NCBI RefSeq assembly: GCF_000758165.1
Contig: NZ_JNUP01000023.1
Coordinates: forward strand, 166,069-230,068
Source of the DNA: Spirochaeta lutea
Lineage (GTDB): Bacteria; Spirochaetota; Spirochaetia; DSM-27196; Salinispiraceae
Direction: 5' to 3'
Length of the DNA: 64,000 nucleotides
The translations under genes and the position numbers were made by a program. A model generated the notes under the pieces. It saw only the letters and a program-made list of their open reading frames with translations. It did not search any database and was not told the origin of the DNA. Positions 1-6,933 of this stretch are shown piece by piece; positions within the stretch are counted from its first letter, which is position 1; each line of letters opens with the position of its first letter.

Positions 1-216
1 GGGATGAGAATCTACCGCCTCAAGTCCATTATGCTGGGGTGTCACAAAACCGATGGTCTCCAGATCTAGGTACCCATTCTGCTCAACCCCGGAGGCCCTC
101 CCCGCCGCAGGCGCGGATTCCTGGGTACCCCTCGCAATAAACAAGCCGATGCCCAATCCGACAAGACCGGTTAACAATAATTTGATGAACGCTGAAAAAC
201 GTTTACGCCGTACCAC
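1..216 (-). CDS. N-terminal part of an unidentified membrane-anchored protein
   Basis: The minus strand is open from position 216 to the window edge and encodes about 72 residues without a stop, so the gene continues beyond the window. The chosen GTG start gives a basic N-terminus (VVRRKRFS) followed by one hydrophobic segment (residues about 9-25, FIKLLLTGLVGLGIGLF) and then a polar Ala/Gly-rich stretch. That pattern fits a signal anchor or uncleaved signal peptide with the rest outside the cytoplasm. A weak AGGG lies about 12 nt upstream, and an in-frame ATG further upstream (position 275) would overlap the divergent gene, so the start is uncertain. I do not recognise the family. Confidence 0.5.
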   Translation of the reverse strand, partial: MVRRKRFSAFIKLLLTGLVGLGIGLFIARGTQESAPAAGRASGVEQNGYLDLETIGFVTPQHNGLEAVDSHP

Positions 217-254
217 ACCCAGGACGATATACCCTGTGCAATGAGTTATCAAGA

Positions 255-271
255 TGGTATAACCTAAGCCC
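255..271 (+). promoter_or_regulatory. Putative -10 box and leaderless start of the LDH2-type gene
   Basis: A TATAAC hexamer at about 258-263 ends 8 nt before the ATG at 272, and no Shine-Dalgarno is present in the gap. The -35 region is poor (about 3 of 6 matches). The arrangement repeats a pattern seen more convincingly elsewhere in the window. Confidence 0.35.
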
Positions 272-1285
272 ATGGATTATAAAACTACCGACATTCGATA
301 TATAACAGAAACACTGTTGTCCGCATCCGGGCTCACAAAAGCTCATGCCAGGCAGGCTGGCGATGTGTTTATTCGATCCCAGCGTCGGGGAATGGAACAC
401 CATGACCTGAGCTACCTGCCCGGCCGCCTTGATTGGCTGTTCCAGGGGAAGGTTGCAGGGAATGCCCAGCCCGAGCTCCTGGGGAGCCAGGGAAGTCTTT
501 CCTGGTATGATGGGCATAATGCCCTGGGTGAATTGTGCTGCTCTTCCATTGCATCCCGGGCTATCACGGATGCACAGAAGTATGGGATCGCCCTCTCGAC
601 GGTGAAGAACAGCAATCATTTCTTGGCTGGTGCGCCCTACGCGGAGATGGGTAGTGAGAATCAATGCCTACTCCTGGTTTTTTCGTCCACCGATGCCACT
701 ATGGCCGGCCCACCGGGGAGGGGGGACACCCAACCTGTCATTGGGAATAATCCATTCGCAGCCGGCTTTCCAACGACGGCCCAGCCCTTTATACTAGATA
801 TGTGTATGGCGTATGCGAGTTTGGGTACCCTGCATAAGAAGGTAAAATACGGGGAACAGGTGCCCTCTTCCTACGGCTATAACGCCCAGGGGGAACCAAC
901 CTCGAGTCCCCAGGAGATCCTGGAAGGCGGAGCATTATCCCCCATGGCCGGCCATAAAGGATTCGGTTTGGCGCTGTTAGTGGAAATGGTAACCGGTGGC
1001 CTTTCCGGAGGACATATGGGACTGGATATTCCCCAGGGGGGGGGTATCTCGGGACATAGCCAGACGGTCATTGCGGTTTCCCTTGGGGCAAACTCCTCAA
1101 TGAAGCAGGCTCCCCAACGCTTTTCATCTATGATGGAATCCCTTGCAGATGCCTCACCGGGGGTTCGATATCCCGGAAGCCGACAAACCCCGGATTCTCA
1201 AACCCTGGATGTGCCCGGAGAGGTACTTCAACAGCTACTGGTATGGTGGGACCGGTTGAGTATAAAGGAGCCCTGGCCTCTATGA
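272..1285 (+). CDS. LDH2/MDH2-family NAD(P)-dependent oxidoreductase
   Basis: A 337-residue member of the malate/L-lactate dehydrogenase (Ldh_2, YlbC/YiaK) family, which is unrelated to classical LDH and reduces 2-oxo acids with NAD(P)H. Visible family motifs are the SNHF catalytic-histidine motif (about residue 113), IGNNPFAAGFPT (about 155-166), the GEQVPSSYG / GEPTSSP stretch and GHKGFGLALLVE (about 228-239). Length is normal for the family. Substrate cannot be assigned; 2,3-diketogulonate, ureidoglycolate, sulfolactate and malate enzymes all share this fold. A run of nine G at 1036-1044 lies inside the gene. The stop overlaps the next start (ATGA), so the methyltransferase downstream is probably co-translated. 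No ribosome binding site is visible at the start. Confidence 0.85.
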   Translation: MDYKTTDIRYITETLLSASGLTKAHARQAGDVFIRSQRRGMEHHDLSYLPGRLDWLFQGKVAGNAQPELLGSQGSLSWYDGHNALGELCCSSIASRAITDAQKYGIALSTVKNSNHFLAGAPYAEMGSENQCLLLVFSSTDATMAGPPGRGDTQPVIGNNPFAAGFPTTAQPFILDMCMAYASLGTLHKKVKYGEQVPSSYGYNAQGEPTSSPQEILEGGALSPMAGHKGFGLALLVEMVTGGLSGGHMGLDIPQGGGISGHSQTVIAVSLGANSSMKQAPQRFSSMMESLADASPGVRYPGSRQTPDSQTLDVPGEVLQQLLVWWDRLSIKEPWPL

Positions 1286-1968
1286 CGCCCCTATGGATAG
1301 TTACCGCGGTATGTGCTTCTCTCTTTTTAGTGGAATGCCTTCTACGGTTCTTTACGAAAAAAACCGGTACTGATCCCACACCGTGGTTCTGCCCTCTGAA
1401 TCAACCCAAGGCCCGGAATACCATTCAGCCATTGACTCAATGCCTAACCCTTAGCCACATCGAACCGGGATTAACAGTTCTGGCCCTTGGGCTTGAAACC
1501 GGCGATCAGGTCCACACCATCCTAAAGCATCTCGGCAGGGATGGGGTCTTTGTGGGAATTGAAGGCAATCACCAGACGATTCGGTCCCTTGAATCCGCTC
1601 TCACAGAGAGGGTTGACCCGAGTAGCTGTGCATCCTGGGAGATCTACCATGTTCAAGATACCAGTGATCTTCCCTTTCCTCCGGAGTCCTTCGATGTGGT
1701 TTTTATCCTTAAGAGTCTGTCATCTATTCGCAGATCTGAGCATTTTCTCATTGACTCCTACCGGGTGCTTAAAAAAGGGGGGATACTCTCAGTGAACGAC
1801 TATCTGCCCAATCGTTTTTTCAACCTTCCCCAGATTCCACGGCGGAAACTTGCGCAAACCGGCTTTTCCAGTTTCTTTTTTAGCGGGTCAATTCTTGCCT
1901 ACACCCTGATCGCCAGAAAGGAGGGGGCGGGGAGTTCATTTCTCCGCACGGAAAAACCGCCCCTCTAG
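1282..1968 (+). CDS. Membrane-anchored class I SAM-dependent methyltransferase
   Basis: A 228-residue protein with one N-terminal hydrophobic segment (residues about 4-19, LWIVTAVCASLFLVEC) followed by a methyltransferase fold: a motif I-like LTVLALGLETGDQ, an acidic motif II (FVGIEG) and the post-I stretch DLPFPPESFDVVFIL, then YRVLKKGGILSVND. Motif I lacks the usual G-x-G-x-G spacing. The ATG at 1282 is chosen because it overlaps the preceding stop (ATGA) and has AAGGAG 11 nt upstream; an earlier in-frame start at 1243 has no support. Similar N-anchored methyltransferases occur in ubiquinone/lipid-type subgroups, but the substrate is unknown. Confidence 0.75.
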   Translation: MTPLWIVTAVCASLFLVECLLRFFTKKTGTDPTPWFCPLNQPKARNTIQPLTQCLTLSHIEPGLTVLALGLETGDQVHTILKHLGRDGVFVGIEGNHQTIRSLESALTERVDPSSCASWEIYHVQDTSDLPFPPESFDVVFILKSLSSIRRSEHFLIDSYRVLKKGGILSVNDYLPNRFFNLPQIPRRKLAQTGFSSFFFSGSILAYTLIARKEGAGSSFLRTEKPPL

Positions 1969-1978
1969 CCTGAAATAC

Positions 1979-2527
1979 CTACCGTACCTTTACATCCATA
2001 CCGCCGAACAGGGCGATTCCATCAATACGCACGGTGGGTGCATCCGGATTGTGGGCCCGGTGGCGTTTGCCAGAAAAACCGCCAAAAATGCCGATTCCGG
2101 ATATTTCGAGATTCACATCTTCGGGAATAATAACGTCCACTCCCCCGAACACAGCCACAACATGGATGGTCATGCCCTCGGGGGGAATTACTGCCTGGCG
2201 GAGGTCGATATCCACCCCTCCGAAAACAGCGATAGCCTGGTGGGATTGGGCGGCATGAAACCGGCCAGCCACCGATGTTCCCGAAAAAATCGCTACACTG
2301 GTCTGACTCGGAGATCCCTGGTACACCTCCATGGCCTGATTGCCTCTTGCCAGTGAAGGAAGTCCGGGCATGTTTCGTTGAACACCCTGCAAATCACCCA
2401 GGGTCTGCAGGGCGGTAACCTGCTCAGTCCACTGTTCATATTCCTCCAGGGAGATTTGATCTTCTGCGTACAGTGAGCTTAATCGATCCAATAAATTATT
2501 CTTTTGCAACTCCAAATCCGAATTCAT
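1979..2527 (-). CDS. DUF1707/SHOCT-like plus LiaF-like C-terminal domain protein
   Basis: A 182-residue soluble protein. Residues 1-50 (MNSDLELQKNNLLDRLSSLYAEDQISLEEYEQ...) form the short helical DUF1707/SHOCT-type module. Residues about 80-182 contain the repeated pattern AVFGGVDIDLRQA / AVFGGVDVIIPE / GIFGGFSGKR / ALFGGMDVKVR, which is the LiaF/VraT-like C-terminal beta repeat (cell-wall-active antibiotic response domain). In Firmicutes LiaF inhibits an envelope-stress kinase, but here there is no transmembrane segment and no LiaRS neighbour, so only a link to envelope-stress sensing can be suggested. Start ATG 2527 has AAGGAG 8 nt upstream; the longer ORF start is not supported. The gene is convergent with the methyltransferase at 1282-1968. 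Confidence 0.75.
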   Translation of the reverse strand: MNSDLELQKNNLLDRLSSLYAEDQISLEEYEQWTEQVTALQTLGDLQGVQRNMPGLPSLARGNQAMEVYQGSPSQTSVAIFSGTSVAGRFHAAQSHQAIAVFGGVDIDLRQAVIPPEGMTIHVVAVFGGVDVIIPEDVNLEISGIGIFGGFSGKRHRAHNPDAPTVRIDGIALFGGMDVKVR

Positions 2528-2605
2528 GGTGTATACTCCTTCTCCAAGAATCATCATAAACTACTAGGCAGGATATGTTCTACTTCAAAACGGGGGTACG
2601 GCAGG

Positions 2606-3385
2606 ATGATTGAAAAAATTGAGGAACTCTACCGGGATGCACAGCTCTATGATGACCAAAACAGCGATGTAACTGAGGATCTCGAATTCTGGGCCTGGGC
2701 TGCTCGCAGTTATGGGAGACCCGGCTATCCGATCCTGGAGCTGGGATCCGGTTCCGGAAGGGTCAGCATTAATCTTGCAGAACTCGGATACTCCACCATA
2801 GGATTGGATCTAAGTCCTCATATGATCGCCCTGGCAAAAAAAAAGATTGCCCAGGGCCTCGGCTCCGAGGCCGGAACCTGCGAATTTCACAGAGCTGACA
2901 TCAGAGACTTTCGTTTACATACTACCTTCCCATTGATCATCTTTCCCTATAACTCCCTCAGTCACCTGGTATCGAATGAAGATCTGGACCGATGTCTTCA
3001 AGGGGTATTGCAGCACCTGGAACCCCGGGGGCGCTTTGTCTTTTCGGTATTTCTCCCCCTTCTGGGGCTGTTAACCAGGGATCCCCAAGCCCTCTATCCC
3101 CTGGGGACCTTTCGGGATAGCCAGGAAGGTGTTCCTGTGGAGTTGTTTGAGTCCATGCGCTACGATCCATGGAACCAGATTAACCACATTACCTGGTATT
3201 TTTTCCGGGAGGGTCAGGATGATCCGGTCATTCAACACCTCCAGTTACGGATGTTCTTTCCCCAGGATCTGGAATACATTCTCAGGACAAATGGTTTTCA
3301 GGTGGAACACCGCTTCGGTGATTATTCCCGGGGAAGGATTGAAAAGGATTCTGTCGTACAAGCCCTGGTAGTCCAGCGAAGGTGA
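2606..3385 (+). CDS. Class I SAM-dependent methyltransferase
   Basis: A 259-residue cytoplasmic methyltransferase with a textbook motif I, ILELGSGSGRVSINLAE (about residues 44-60), motif II IGLDLSPHMIALAKKK, and post-motif FHRADIRDF. The C-terminal half carries a beta-strand-rich lid (INHITWYFFREG) like that of small-molecule or phospholipid methyltransferases. The ATG at 2606 is taken because the homologous domain begins there; the longer reading frame to 2504 would overlap the divergent LiaF-like gene and its RBS. The purine-rich GGGGG nine nt upstream is a weak ribosome site. Substrate unknown. Confidence 0.8.
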   Translation: MIEKIEELYRDAQLYDDQNSDVTEDLEFWAWAARSYGRPGYPILELGSGSGRVSINLAELGYSTIGLDLSPHMIALAKKKIAQGLGSEAGTCEFHRADIRDFRLHTTFPLIIFPYNSLSHLVSNEDLDRCLQGVLQHLEPRGRFVFSVFLPLLGLLTRDPQALYPLGTFRDSQEGVPVELFESMRYDPWNQINHITWYFFREGQDDPVIQHLQLRMFFPQDLEYILRTNGFQVEHRFGDYSRGRIEKDSVVQALVVQRR

Positions 3386-3405
3386 ATCATTAGAATCTCA
3401 CTGCC

Positions 3406-3434
3406 TTGGCAATATTGCTAGAAATGATTAAAAT
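3406..3434 (+). promoter_or_regulatory. Sigma70-type promoter giving a leaderless thioesterase mRNA
   Basis: TTGGCA (3406-3411), a 17-nt spacer and TAAAAT (3429-3434) are followed after 7 nt by ATG at 3442. There is no Shine-Dalgarno between them, so transcription would begin at or next to the start codon. Confidence 0.6.
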
Positions 3435-3441
3435 CCCCTTC

Positions 3442-4296
3442 ATGACAGTACCACCAGAATCCTATACCTTCCCCTGGGTCGACCAGTATCGGCTGCTTTC
3501 GGCCGATGTCGATTGTTGGCAGACCCTCCGCCCTGGGGCAATACCGCGGCTTCTCCAGGAAACCGCCTGGAACCACGCAAAACACCTGAAAATAGACTAC
3601 TCCAATCCCCAATTTGCCTCCATCCACTGGGTGCTCACCAGACTCTACGTGCAAATCACCGGTCCCCTGCCGGTCTGGGAGGATTTAGTGTTGGTCCATA
3701 CCCAACCGACGGGAGTTGACAGGCTGTTTGCCATCCGGGAGTACCTGCTGACCACCCAAGATGGGCGCGAATTTGCCCGAGCAACTTCCAGCTGGGTAAT
3801 TATCGATGCGGACACAAGGCGCATTCAAAAACCGCAGCCCCTCATTAAGGATATCGTATTGCCCGATGTGGCACCCCTCTTTCAAGAAACTGCTAAGAAA
3901 ATCACCCAACCGAACGATCTGTGTTGGGAGAGCCTGGCGGAACATATTTGTGGATATAACGAGGTAGATCTACATAAGCATGTAAACAATGTCAGGTACA
4001 TGGAGTGGTTTCTCCAAAGTTATCCCCGGACCCGGTTTGAGCAGTATGCTCTGAGAGAGTGGACGATAAATTATACCGCCGAGGCAGGCTGGGGCGATCG
4101 GTTGATCACTCAGATGTGTTGTCCCGGAGGGGATTCGAATGCCTGTACCGAGCAGGACGGGCCTGTTTTAGAGGATTATTTCCAGATCCTCCACCGCACT
4201 GATTCGGAAAACCCAGGAGGCCAGGCGAAACCCGGGGCGGTTGCATGCAGCGGCATCTTACGGTGGTATCCCCTGAGGGCAGACCATTCCCAGTAG
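3442..4296 (+). CDS. Acyl-ACP thioesterase (FatA/FatB family), variant catalytic motif
   Basis: A 284-residue double-hotdog acyl-[acyl carrier protein] thioesterase that would release free fatty acids from ACP. The first hotdog has the ETAWNHA helix motif and the second has VDLHKHVNNVRYMEW (residues about 175-189), the diagnostic family motif. In characterised FatB enzymes this motif reads D-x-N-x-H; here the Asn position is His (H178), while Asp176, His180 and a downstream Glu (YTAEAGWGD) are kept. Three starts are possible (TTG 3406, ATG 3424, ATG 3442). I prefer 3442 because a promoter with correct 17-nt spacing ends 7 nt before it. The gene stands alone between a methyltransferase and a thymidine-kinase-like gene. 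Confidence 0.8.
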   Translation: MTVPPESYTFPWVDQYRLLSADVDCWQTLRPGAIPRLLQETAWNHAKHLKIDYSNPQFASIHWVLTRLYVQITGPLPVWEDLVLVHTQPTGVDRLFAIREYLLTTQDGREFARATSSWVIIDADTRRIQKPQPLIKDIVLPDVAPLFQETAKKITQPNDLCWESLAEHICGYNEVDLHKHVNNVRYMEWFLQSYPRTRFEQYALREWTINYTAEAGWGDRLITQMCCPGGDSNACTEQDGPVLEDYFQILHRTDSENPGGQAKPGAVACSGILRWYPLRADHSQ

Positions 4297-4395
4297 GATA
4301 GGTCTTTCACAGCAGTTTGATGAGGTTTCTGCTTTACACCGCGTATGAAAGGGGCTACAGTTCCTGGAAAATACGTACCATTCAATCGAGGTCGA

Positions 4396-5538
4396 ATGTT
4401 AACTAATAGCCATAGTTCGGATGCAGCGGAGTTGTTTAAAAGTCTTGGGATGCCCGATGTTACCATTCATCATGCTGTGAGCCATTTCGATTTTACCCGA
4501 CCGGACCGGCGGATTCTTGTTATTGGCCCCATGGGAAGCGGTAAGACCGAGTATTCGGCCAGGGTGTGGCGGGATGCCAAGATCGCCATGCAGAAAAGCA
4601 CCCAATTCGCCCGGCAGACGAAGACAGGTATCAGTGACAGAAGAAATGTATTTTTCATCCGCTCCATCCTGGATGCTGAGCGGTTTCCAGACTATCCGGA
4701 CAATGCCCTGGCCTACCGAGGAGGGTATGAACTACTGGGAGATCGCATCGCCAGGATCCGCGACAGCTTCGAGTTGGAAACCGTGATTGCCGACCATCCA
4801 GAATGCGGCACCTGGATAATTGACGAAGCAAGCTTCTACGATGAACGGATCGCCTATGTGATTTCCCGGGAATCAAAACAGCATGGCAGGGTGTTTATTT
4901 TTCCGACCCTCATCCTAAACTTCCGAAAGGATATTTTTAACCCCACAGCCCGGTTACTTCTCGAAACCGCCACCGATGTCTTTCCCCTAACTGCGTACTG
5001 TGAGCATTCCGATTGTATGGAGGATAGCTTTTACACCTACCGCTACTACCGTATCCACGGTCAAGAATGTCCGGCCCTGTTTTTTGATCCCCTTATAGTA
5101 GTAGGCGGGGACCGAATAAAGGACGATCCTCGTCAACCCAACTATGCTACCCGATGCGAGGCGCATCACTACTTGCCTGGAAAAGAGTACACCTTCCTCA
5201 TCCTCAAGCCCCTGGGGATCGAAGCCGCAAAGGGTAACACCGAACCCTTGAAGGGTGAGCTTAGGCTTATGAACGAGGATATTACATCCTCGGCCCTGGC
5301 GAACCACTTTCAGGAAAAATTCGGAAGGGAGGATTCCTCGGGTAATGCCACTTGTATGAATGCCCTCAAGGTACCCTGTATTGCGGAAAAGGCTCTCATG
5401 TACCTATTTATTGAGCAAAACCTGGTCTCCGAACAACAGGTACGTTCTCTCATCGAAGAGCTCGATCTGGACAAGGATTACATGAAACGTACCATAGCCG
5501 ATAACGGCCGAAGCATTTCTTTACAGATTTCCGGTTAA
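4396..5538 (+). CDS. Thymidine-kinase-like P-loop protein (divergent type II TK)
   Basis: A 380-residue protein, about twice the length of a classical type II thymidine kinase. It opens with the P-loop GPMGSGKTEY (TK: GPMFSGKT), has WIIDEASFYDERI where TK has the Walker B DEAQF motif, and then YCEHSDC...YRYYRI and VVGGDRIKDDPRQPNYATRCEAHH, which resemble the TK zinc site (CxxC) and the lasso followed by YxaRCRxC. The cysteine spacing is not canonical. The C-terminal 90 residues are extra and unassigned. ATG 4396 is chosen over 4345 because GAGG lies 5 nt upstream. Directly upstream of a nucleoside-type ABC importer, so a role in (deoxy)nucleoside salvage is reasonable but unproven. Confidence 0.55.
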   Translation: MLTNSHSSDAAELFKSLGMPDVTIHHAVSHFDFTRPDRRILVIGPMGSGKTEYSARVWRDAKIAMQKSTQFARQTKTGISDRRNVFFIRSILDAERFPDYPDNALAYRGGYELLGDRIARIRDSFELETVIADHPECGTWIIDEASFYDERIAYVISRESKQHGRVFIFPTLILNFRKDIFNPTARLLLETATDVFPLTAYCEHSDCMEDSFYTYRYYRIHGQECPALFFDPLIVVGGDRIKDDPRQPNYATRCEAHHYLPGKEYTFLILKPLGIEAAKGNTEPLKGELRLMNEDITSSALANHFQEKFGREDSSGNATCMNALKVPCIAEKALMYLFIEQNLVSEQQVRSLIEELDLDKDYMKRTIADNGRSISLQISG

Positions 5539-5554
5539 ACCCAGGAGGGCAGAT

Positions 5555-5570
5555 AATTTGAGATCAAATT
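5555..5570 (+). promoter_or_regulatory. Inverted repeat upstream of the nucleoside lipoprotein gene
   Basis: AATTTGA-GA-TCAAATT, two 7-bp perfect arms about 80 nt before the start of the lipoprotein gene. This could be an operator; no matching -35/-10 pair is clear nearby. Confidence 0.3.
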
Positions 5571-5650
5571 TCTGTTCCATTCAAGGGAATTTTGTGTAAT
5601 ACTTTGAAGATAGACAACACCAATTCGTTTAAACGAGAAGGAGAGTTAAG

Positions 5651-6715
5651 GTGAGGAAGATTGCATTAATCACAGTTGTGATTCTCATTGCCGGGCTTGC
5701 GCTTGTAGGGTGCGCCCAGGAAGAATCCAAAACGAAGGTCGGAATGGTAACTGATGCCGGTACCATTGATGACAAGTCCTTTAACCAGGGAACATGGGAA
5801 GGAATTTTAGCGGCTCAGGAGGACTTTGATCTTGATGTACGCTACCTTAAACCTGTAGGCACCACAGAAGCCGATTATATCCAAGAAATCAGCAACCTCT
5901 ATGATGCTGGATACAAGTTCATTGTTACCCCGGGATTCAAATTTGAAACCACCATCTTCAAAGCTCAGGATGAGTATGAGGATGCCTATTTTGTATTGCT
6001 CGACGGATCCCCCCATGCTGGAGATTTCAATCCGGTAGTCGGTCCCAAAACCGTTTCCATCTTTTTTGCTGAGCACGAGTCCGGATTCCTTGCCGGTGTT
6101 GCCACTGCTTTACAGCTCAATGAGGGAGAGGTCGGATTTATCGGCGGAATGGAGATCCCCGCTGTACAGAAATTCAACTGGGGATTCCAACAGGGAATCG
6201 CCTATGCTAATGCCAATTTCGGTACCGAGATTGCCATTAATGCAGAGAATGTTATCTATCAAGGCTCCTTCGATAATGTTGCAGCGGGTCAGCAGATTGC
6301 CGCCCAGATGTATGAGAAGGGTGTAGATGCTATTTTCGCCGCTGCCGGTGGTGTAGGTGTTGGGGTTATAAATGAAGCCAAGAGCCGAGCCAGGGCAGGT
6401 GAAGAAGTCTGGGTTGTGGGTGTTGATGTAGATCAATATGCAGACGGCATCTACGAGGGTGAGAAATCTGTCATTCTTACCAGTGCAGTGAAAAGGATTG
6501 ATCAGGCATCCTATGATATGATCAAGGCCTATCTGAATGATAGCTTCCCCGGTGGACAGATTCTGACCTTTGATGCCAGCAATAACGGGGTTGGCATTCC
6601 TGAAGAGAATCCCAACCTGAGTGATGCTGTTGAAACCCAGGTAGCAGAAGTGTTTGACTCCATCGTAAGCGGCTCGGTAACCGTTAACGATGTTCAGGGT
6701 AACCTCATCAAATAA
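5651..6715 (+). CDS. bmpA: Bmp/Tmp/PnrA-family nucleoside-binding lipoprotein
   Basis: A 354-residue surface lipoprotein with a type II signal peptide (MRKIALITVVILIAGLALVGC, lipobox LVGC with Cys at about 21) and the BMP domain: VGMVTDAGTIDDKSFNQGTWEG near the start, IVTPGFKFE, HESGFLAGVATAL, GFIGGMEIPAVQKF and VVGVDVDQYADG. In Treponema pallidum the homologue PnrA (TmpC) binds purine nucleosides, and Borrelia BmpA-D belong to the same family. It starts with GTG behind a strong GAAGGAGAG. Together with the downstream ATPase and two permeases it forms a complete nucleoside-type importer. A terminator hairpin follows, so the binding protein is likely made in excess of the membrane components. 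The symbol is used for the family, not for proven orthology. Confidence 0.9.
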   Translation: MRKIALITVVILIAGLALVGCAQEESKTKVGMVTDAGTIDDKSFNQGTWEGILAAQEDFDLDVRYLKPVGTTEADYIQEISNLYDAGYKFIVTPGFKFETTIFKAQDEYEDAYFVLLDGSPHAGDFNPVVGPKTVSIFFAEHESGFLAGVATALQLNEGEVGFIGGMEIPAVQKFNWGFQQGIAYANANFGTEIAINAENVIYQGSFDNVAAGQQIAAQMYEKGVDAIFAAAGGVGVGVINEAKSRARAGEEVWVVGVDVDQYADGIYEGEKSVILTSAVKRIDQASYDMIKAYLNDSFPGGQILTFDASNNGVGIPEENPNLSDAVETQVAEVFDSIVSGSVTVNDVQGNLIK

Positions 6716-6732
6716 TCAGGGTATTGTATAAG

Positions 6733-6760
6733 CAGGGGCATCGTGCCCCTGTTTTTTTTT
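6733..6760 (+). terminator. Rho-independent terminator after the lipoprotein gene
   Basis: CAGGGGCA (6733-6740), loop TCG, TGCCCCTG (6744-6751), then nine T. It sits between the lipoprotein and its ABC ATPase, so partial readthrough would give the usual excess of binding protein. Confidence 0.9.
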
Positions 6761-6816
6761 CTGACACCCGATCCGATTGCATAAGAAGCCTGCAATTGGC
6801 GTGCGTAATAATGAAT

Positions 6817-6851
6817 AAAAATAAATCATTTCAAAGAAATGAATTATTTTT
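6817..6851 (+). promoter_or_regulatory. AT-rich 16-bp inverted repeat in the leader of the ABC ATPase gene
   Basis: Arms 6817-6832 and 6836-6851 (AAAAATAAATCATTTC and GAAATGAATTATTTTT) pair at 15 of 16 positions around a 3-nt loop. It lies downstream of the terminator and upstream of the ATPase start, so it is a candidate operator or a leader hairpin. Confidence 0.5.
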
Positions 6852-6866
6852 ATCCGTCCAGCGCAT

Positions 6867-6897
6867 GGTTCGTTTAAAACGGCGTTTTGATCGAACC
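6867..6897 (+). promoter_or_regulatory. Second inverted repeat in the same leader
   Basis: GGTTCG...CGAACC arms extended inward by TTAAAA/TTTTGA (one G-T pair and one mismatch), 24 nt before the RBS of the ATPase. With the 6817-6851 repeat it gives two consecutive stem-loops in a leader of about 170 nt. Confidence 0.45.
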
Positions 6898-6933
6898 TCA
6901 CCCGTAATACCTTTGCTAAGAGAAGGAAGAGCC

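Noticed and set aside
203..664. Minus-strand open frame of 153 codons inside the LDH2-type gene
   Set aside because: It lies antisense to a well-conserved protein, carries no recognisable motif and overlaps the divergent gene start.
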